Positions 5,269 through 7,828 of a DNA stretch of 7,828 nt are shown here, in pieces. Source of the stretch: Deltaproteobacteria bacterium UBA6601 (GTDB lineage Bacteria; Myxococcota_A; UBA796; UBA9615); the NCBI GenBank assembly GCA_002433485.1, contig DJIF01000078.1, forward strand, positions 1 to 7,828, in the 5' to 3' direction. The notes beneath the pieces are model-generated. The model did not search any database. It saw nothing but the letters and a program-made list of their open reading frames with translations, and was not told where the DNA came from. The translations under genes were made by a program, and so were the position numbers. Within the stretch, counting starts at the first letter, position 1. Every line of letters starts with the position of its first letter.

Positions 5269-6546
5269 GCGGCGGTGACCCTGGTCGCCCTTATGTTGCT
5301 GGTCTCGGCAGGTTGTGGCTTTTCAGCCGGTACCAATACGACAGCTGATGCGGCGGATCGCAGCGGTGAGCCCGCTGATGATGGTGACAGCGAGCAGCTG
5401 GATGATGGCTCTGACAGCACTGGCGCGGGGTCCGACGATGGCACTGGCGCGGGCACCGACGATGGCACTGGCGCGGGCACCGACAATGGCACTGGCGCGG
5501 GCACCGACGATGGCACTGGCGCGGGCACCGACGATGGCACTGGCGCGGGCACCGACGACGCCAGTGGCTCTGATGATGGTGGCGCGGACGGCACCGATGA
5601 GGATACCGATGACGACGGTAACGCTGCCGATGACGACGCCAGTTCAGATGGTGATGACACCGTGCAGCCGCCTGCACCACCAGCCGACCCTGCTGGTCCT
5701 GGTTCCCTCAGCTTCACCGTATTGAACGAGTCTGCTGCGGGTCTCGACACCACCATTTATCTTCCCGATGGCTCCGGTCCTTATCCGGTGGTTGTCTTGA
5801 GCCATGGCTTTCAGCTGTCGCCGGTTGACTATGTCAGCTACGGGGAGCACCTGGCTTCCTGGGGTTATGTGGCGCTGTTGCCGCGCTTTCCGGGGAACTT
5901 TCTATCTTCACCGACGCACACTGAGCTGAAGGAATCTCTGGCGGCCTTGCTGGATTGGCTCGATGAGGGGCCGGCCGTGCTTGGCGGCGTTGCTGATCCG
6001 ACCGCACTGGCTCTGGCAGGTCATTCGATGGGTGGCAAGGTCTCCTTGCTGCTGGCCACCGAGGACAGCCGCCCCGACGCGGTTTTCGCGATCGATCCCG
6101 TTGATTCGGGCCCTCCGGGTGGCGGCAATCCTGCTGACTATCCTTCGGTGGCTCCCGAGTTGATGTCTGACATCACTGTGCCGGTGGTGCTGGTTGGTGA
6201 GACGGTGAACTCGGTCTCTGGTGGTCTTGGACCCGCCTGCGCCCCTGACGGTGAGAACTTTCAGGCTTATTACAGCGCCGCCACTGGCCCGACCATGGAA
6301 GTCGATGTGCTCGGCGCGAGCCACATGTCCTTTCTGGATAACCCTTTCTGCCTGGCCTGCTTGTTCTGCCCCTCGGGCAGCGATGACCCTATGGTTACCA
6401 AGTCCGTCACTCGGGAGTTCCTTACGGCCTTTATTGAGTCGGAGCTTCGCGGTGAGTCCTGGCCTGAGGCCTGGCTTAGCGGTACCGAGTTGAGCGCTCT
6501 TGAGGCGAATGGCCTCATCGTCGCCCAGTCGAAGAATGGCTTCTAG
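5227..6546 (+). CDS. Chlorophyllase-like alpha/beta hydrolase lipoprotein with repeat linker
   Basis: From the ATG at 5227 the product has 439 residues; an in-frame TTG at 5152 lies inside the promoter/operator and is rejected. A signal peptide ends in lipobox VSAGC (Cys30). An acidic linker (about 31-147) contains an eight-residue tandem repeat and ends in PPAPPADP. The catalytic domain (about 158-405) shows an oxyanion segment LSHGF (191-195), the nucleophile motif GHSMGG (265-270, Ser267), AIDPVDSG (288-295, probable acid Asp290), and His366 in GASHMSFLDN. The IDPVD motif and the CAP...YY...SHM pattern resemble chlorophyllase-type esterases (PF07224/PF12740), where GHSRGG is usual. Cys375, 378 and 381 form a CxxCxxC next to the catalytic His. 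It is expected on the outer membrane or cell surface and probably under TetR control. The substrate is unknown; an ester is likely, and chlorophyll should not be assumed. Confidence 0.88.
   Translation: MLRARSSLSSLPFFAAVTLVALMLLVSAGCGFSAGTNTTADAADRSGEPADDGDSEQLDDGSDSTGAGSDDGTGAGTDDGTGAGTDNGTGAGTDDGTGAGTDDGTGAGTDDASGSDDGGADGTDEDTDDDGNAADDDASSDGDDTVQPPAPPADPAGPGSLSFTVLNESAAGLDTTIYLPDGSGPYPVVVLSHGFQLSPVDYVSYGEHLASWGYVALLPRFPGNFLSSPTHTELKESLAALLDWLDEGPAVLGGVADPTALALAGHSMGGKVSLLLATEDSRPDAVFAIDPVDSGPPGGGNPADYPSVAPELMSDITVPVVLVGETVNSVSGGLGPACAPDGENFQAYYSAATGPTMEVDVLGASHMSFLDNPFCLACLFCPSGSDDPMVTKSVTREFLTAFIESELRGESWPEAWLSGTELSALEANGLIVAQSKNGF
5413..5556 (+). repeat. 24-bp tandem repeat in the hydrolase linker (six units)
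   Basis: Five consecutive 24-bp units (5437-5556) are identical except for one G-to-A change at 5485 that turns Asp into Asn. A sixth, more diverged unit precedes them (5413-5436). Each encodes the eight residues D-G-T-G-A-G-T-D. Being a multiple of three, changes in copy number would alter tether length without shifting the frame. Near-identity at third positions points to recent expansion or ongoing homogenisation. Confidence 0.9.
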
Positions 6547-6549
6547 TGG

Positions 6550-6607
6550 CTCCGGCTTAGCGGAGTTTCCCAACCGGGGTCTGGCGGTTCAGCCAGACCC
6601 CGGTTTT
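6550..6607 (+). terminator. Strong intrinsic terminator after the hydrolase gene
   Basis: A perfect 14-bp stem, AACCGGGGTCTGGC (6572-6585) with its complement (6592-6605), encloses a 6-base loop and runs into TTTT (6604-6607). A smaller hairpin, CTCCG (6550-6554) with CGGAG (6561-6565), precedes it. The large stem is nearly symmetric with flanking CC and GG, but no gene reads in from the right on the minus strand. It separates the TetR-linked unit from the MopE-like gene. Confidence 0.9.
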
Positions 6608-6755
6608 GGTTCTGATGTGCGCTGCGCGGGCTAATTCCATAAGCGGCTATGCTGGTACCGTTGCGTTGGCGTGGGCGACCCAGGTTACGGGGATTTCTCT
6701 ATCAGCCGCGGCGCAGCATGGCTGGCTCCTCATTTGGGGCAGCAGGGAGGTTGAC

Positions 6756-7828
6756 ATGAAGGCTCTGGGGCATCTGCTACTGATTCTTGTGAACCTGGTC
6801 ATGCTGCCCGCCTGCGAGGTGGTTGAACCCTGCCCTGAGGGGCAGGGCAGGAGCAATGCCGGGCTCTGCCTGCCCTTCGCCGCTGCTGCTGATGACGCCA
6901 GCGCTGACGATGATGATGACGCCAGCGCAGACGATGATGATGACTCCAGCGCAGACGATGATGACGATGATGACAGCGCAGGCCCACGACCCGACGGCGT
7001 CGATGCCGATGGCGACGGCTTTGTGGATGGTGCCGATGGCGGCAGCGACTGCGACGACAGCGATCCGGCCATCAGCCCGGCCGCCATTGAGCGCTGCGAT
7101 GGTCTCGATAATGACTGCAATGGGTCGGTAGACGATGAGGCAATTGATGCCGCTTTATGGCACCTGGACTCCGACTCTGATGGTTATGGTGGTCAGCTTC
7201 TCAGCGAGGAGGCCTGCCAGGCTCCGGACAGCTACGTGGGCAACGCGGATGACTGCAACGACCTGGACGGCGCGGTTTATCCCGGTGCTACTGAGCTGTG
7301 CAATGGCGCAGATGATGACTGCGATGGGGAACTGGACGAGGACGCTCCGGCCGCCAGTACCTGGTACCTGGACAATGATGGCGATGGGGTCGGTGGCCTG
7401 TGGTTGACCCAGGACGCCTGCGACATGCCAGCCGGCTACGGTCCGGATCCCAGTGACTGTGACGACAGCAACGGCGCCATCTACCCGGGGGCTCCCGAGC
7501 TATGCGACGGCGCCGACAATGACTGTGATGGCAGCCTCGGTGGCGATGAGCTGGATGACGACGGCGATGGCCTCAGCGAGTGCGAGCTGGACTGCGACGA
7601 CGCCAACCCGCTGCGTTTTGCCGGCAGCGGGGAGCTGTGCGATGGCATCGACAACGACTGCGATCCGGCCACCGCCGCCCTGGGCGGCGAAGTCGATGCC
7701 GATGGTGATCTGGTGCTCAGTTGCCTGGACTGCGACGACGACCCGGCGAGCGGCCTGTTGGTCTTTCCCGGCGCGACCGAGGTCTGCAACTCGGTGGATG
7801 ATGACTGCGACGGCAGTATCGATGTGGG
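6756..7828 (+). CDS. MopE-like metal-binding repeat lipoprotein (3' end outside window)
   Basis: An ATG at 6756, five bases after a good Shine-Dalgarno GGGAGG (6745-6750), opens a frame that stays open for 357 codons to the window end. The signal peptide ends in LPAC (Cys20). Residues 46-75 are an Asp-rich tether. Five MopE-type repeats follow, at about 83-128, 137-196, 205-265, 267-311 and 313-357. Typical ones read DxDGDGxG, then DCDD, then PGAxExC(D/N)GxDNDCDG. This family (PF11617, putative metal-binding, named after copper-binding MopE of Methylococcus) is abundant in secreted Myxococcota proteins. The Asp/Asn loops suggest calcium, with two or more Cys per repeat probably in disulfides. 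The protein likely decorates the cell surface. The preceding terminator indicates its own promoter, which I could not identify in 6608-6744. Total length is unknown. Confidence 0.92.
   Translation, partial: MKALGHLLLILVNLVMLPACEVVEPCPEGQGRSNAGLCLPFAAAADDASADDDDDASADDDDDSSADDDDDDDSAGPRPDGVDADGDGFVDGADGGSDCDDSDPAISPAAIERCDGLDNDCNGSVDDEAIDAALWHLDSDSDGYGGQLLSEEACQAPDSYVGNADDCNDLDGAVYPGATELCNGADDDCDGELDEDAPAASTWYLDNDGDGVGGLWLTQDACDMPAGYGPDPSDCDDSNGAIYPGAPELCDGADNDCDGSLGGDELDDDGDGLSECELDCDDANPLRFAGSGELCDGIDNDCDPATAALGGEVDADGDLVLSCLDCDDDPASGLLVFPGATEVCNSVDDDCDGSIDV
6891..6962 (+). repeat. 24-bp tandem repeat encoding an Asp-rich tether
   Basis: Three adjacent 24-bp units (6891-6914, 6915-6938, 6939-6962) differ at only two positions (GCT/GCA and GCC/TCC) and encode D-D-A/S-S-A-D-D-D. 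A partial fourth continues to about 6980 with extra Asp codons. The period equals that of the unrelated repeat at 5413-5556, and both lie directly behind a lipobox. Confidence 0.85.

Noticed and set aside
5437..5556. CRISPR-like direct repeats
   Set aside because: The units are contiguous with no unique spacers and translate in frame as a protein repeat.
5211..5756. Minus-strand frame rich in Pro/Val/Ser repeats
   Set aside because: It is the antisense reading of the 24-bp tandem repeat in the lipoprotein linker.
6337..6372. Heme or iron-sulfur site at CxxCxxC in the hydrolase
   Set aside because: No CxxCH is present, and three cysteines beside the catalytic His in an exported esterase are more likely disulfide-bonded. 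There is no cofactor evidence.
5908..6573. 221-residue open frame on the minus strand opposite the hydrolase
   Set aside because: It lies antisense to a well-conserved catalytic domain, has no recognisable motif, and begins inside the terminator. It is explained by codon bias.
6647..7120. Minus-strand frame rich in Ser/Ala repeats
   Set aside because: It is the antisense of the Asp-rich tether; the plus-strand frame has a Shine-Dalgarno, lipobox and MopE repeats.

Overview
The window is a GC-rich, gene-dense bacterial stretch with seven protein genes, two of them cut by the window edges. No RNA gene, insertion sequence, integrase or CRISPR array is visible. Four of the six genes whose N-terminus is visible begin with a lipoprotein signal peptide and lipobox. 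One of these carries tandem calcium/copper-binding-type MopE repeats behind an acidic Asp-rich linker. That mixture (many lipoproteins with low-complexity acidic tethers, a MopE-like protein, a Cys-patterned protein tail, a two-heme cytochrome lipoprotein) is typical of the former Deltaproteobacteria, especially Myxococcota or Bradymonadota. This placement is inference from protein style only.

Layout. 1-93: tail of an unknown Cys-containing protein (+). 197-1204: membrane-embedded YdjM/DUF457-type metal-dependent hydrolase (+). 1373-2521: class C beta-lactamase-fold serine hydrolase lipoprotein (-). 2660-4285: two-heme c-type cytochrome lipoprotein (-). 4468-5115: TetR-family regulator (+), divergent from the cytochrome. 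5227-6546: chlorophyllase-like alpha/beta hydrolase lipoprotein (+), closed by a strong terminator. 6756 to the window end: MopE-like lipoprotein (+), incomplete.

The main result is a likely local regulon. A 22-bp near-perfect palindrome lies between tetR and the hydrolase gene. A degenerate copy of the same site lies in front of the cytochrome gene on the other side of tetR. In both places the site fills the spacer between the putative -35 and -10 boxes, in the same register: TTG, three bases, ATCGACC, two bases, GCGGT. The simplest reading is that the TetR protein represses both flanking genes, so that a periplasmic or surface two-heme redox enzyme and a surface esterase-type hydrolase are induced together by one ligand. 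The substrate is unknown. The heme spacing and the hydrolase family make breakdown of an external hydrophobic compound or polymer a reasonable but unproven idea. The cytochrome message also appears to be leaderless or nearly so.
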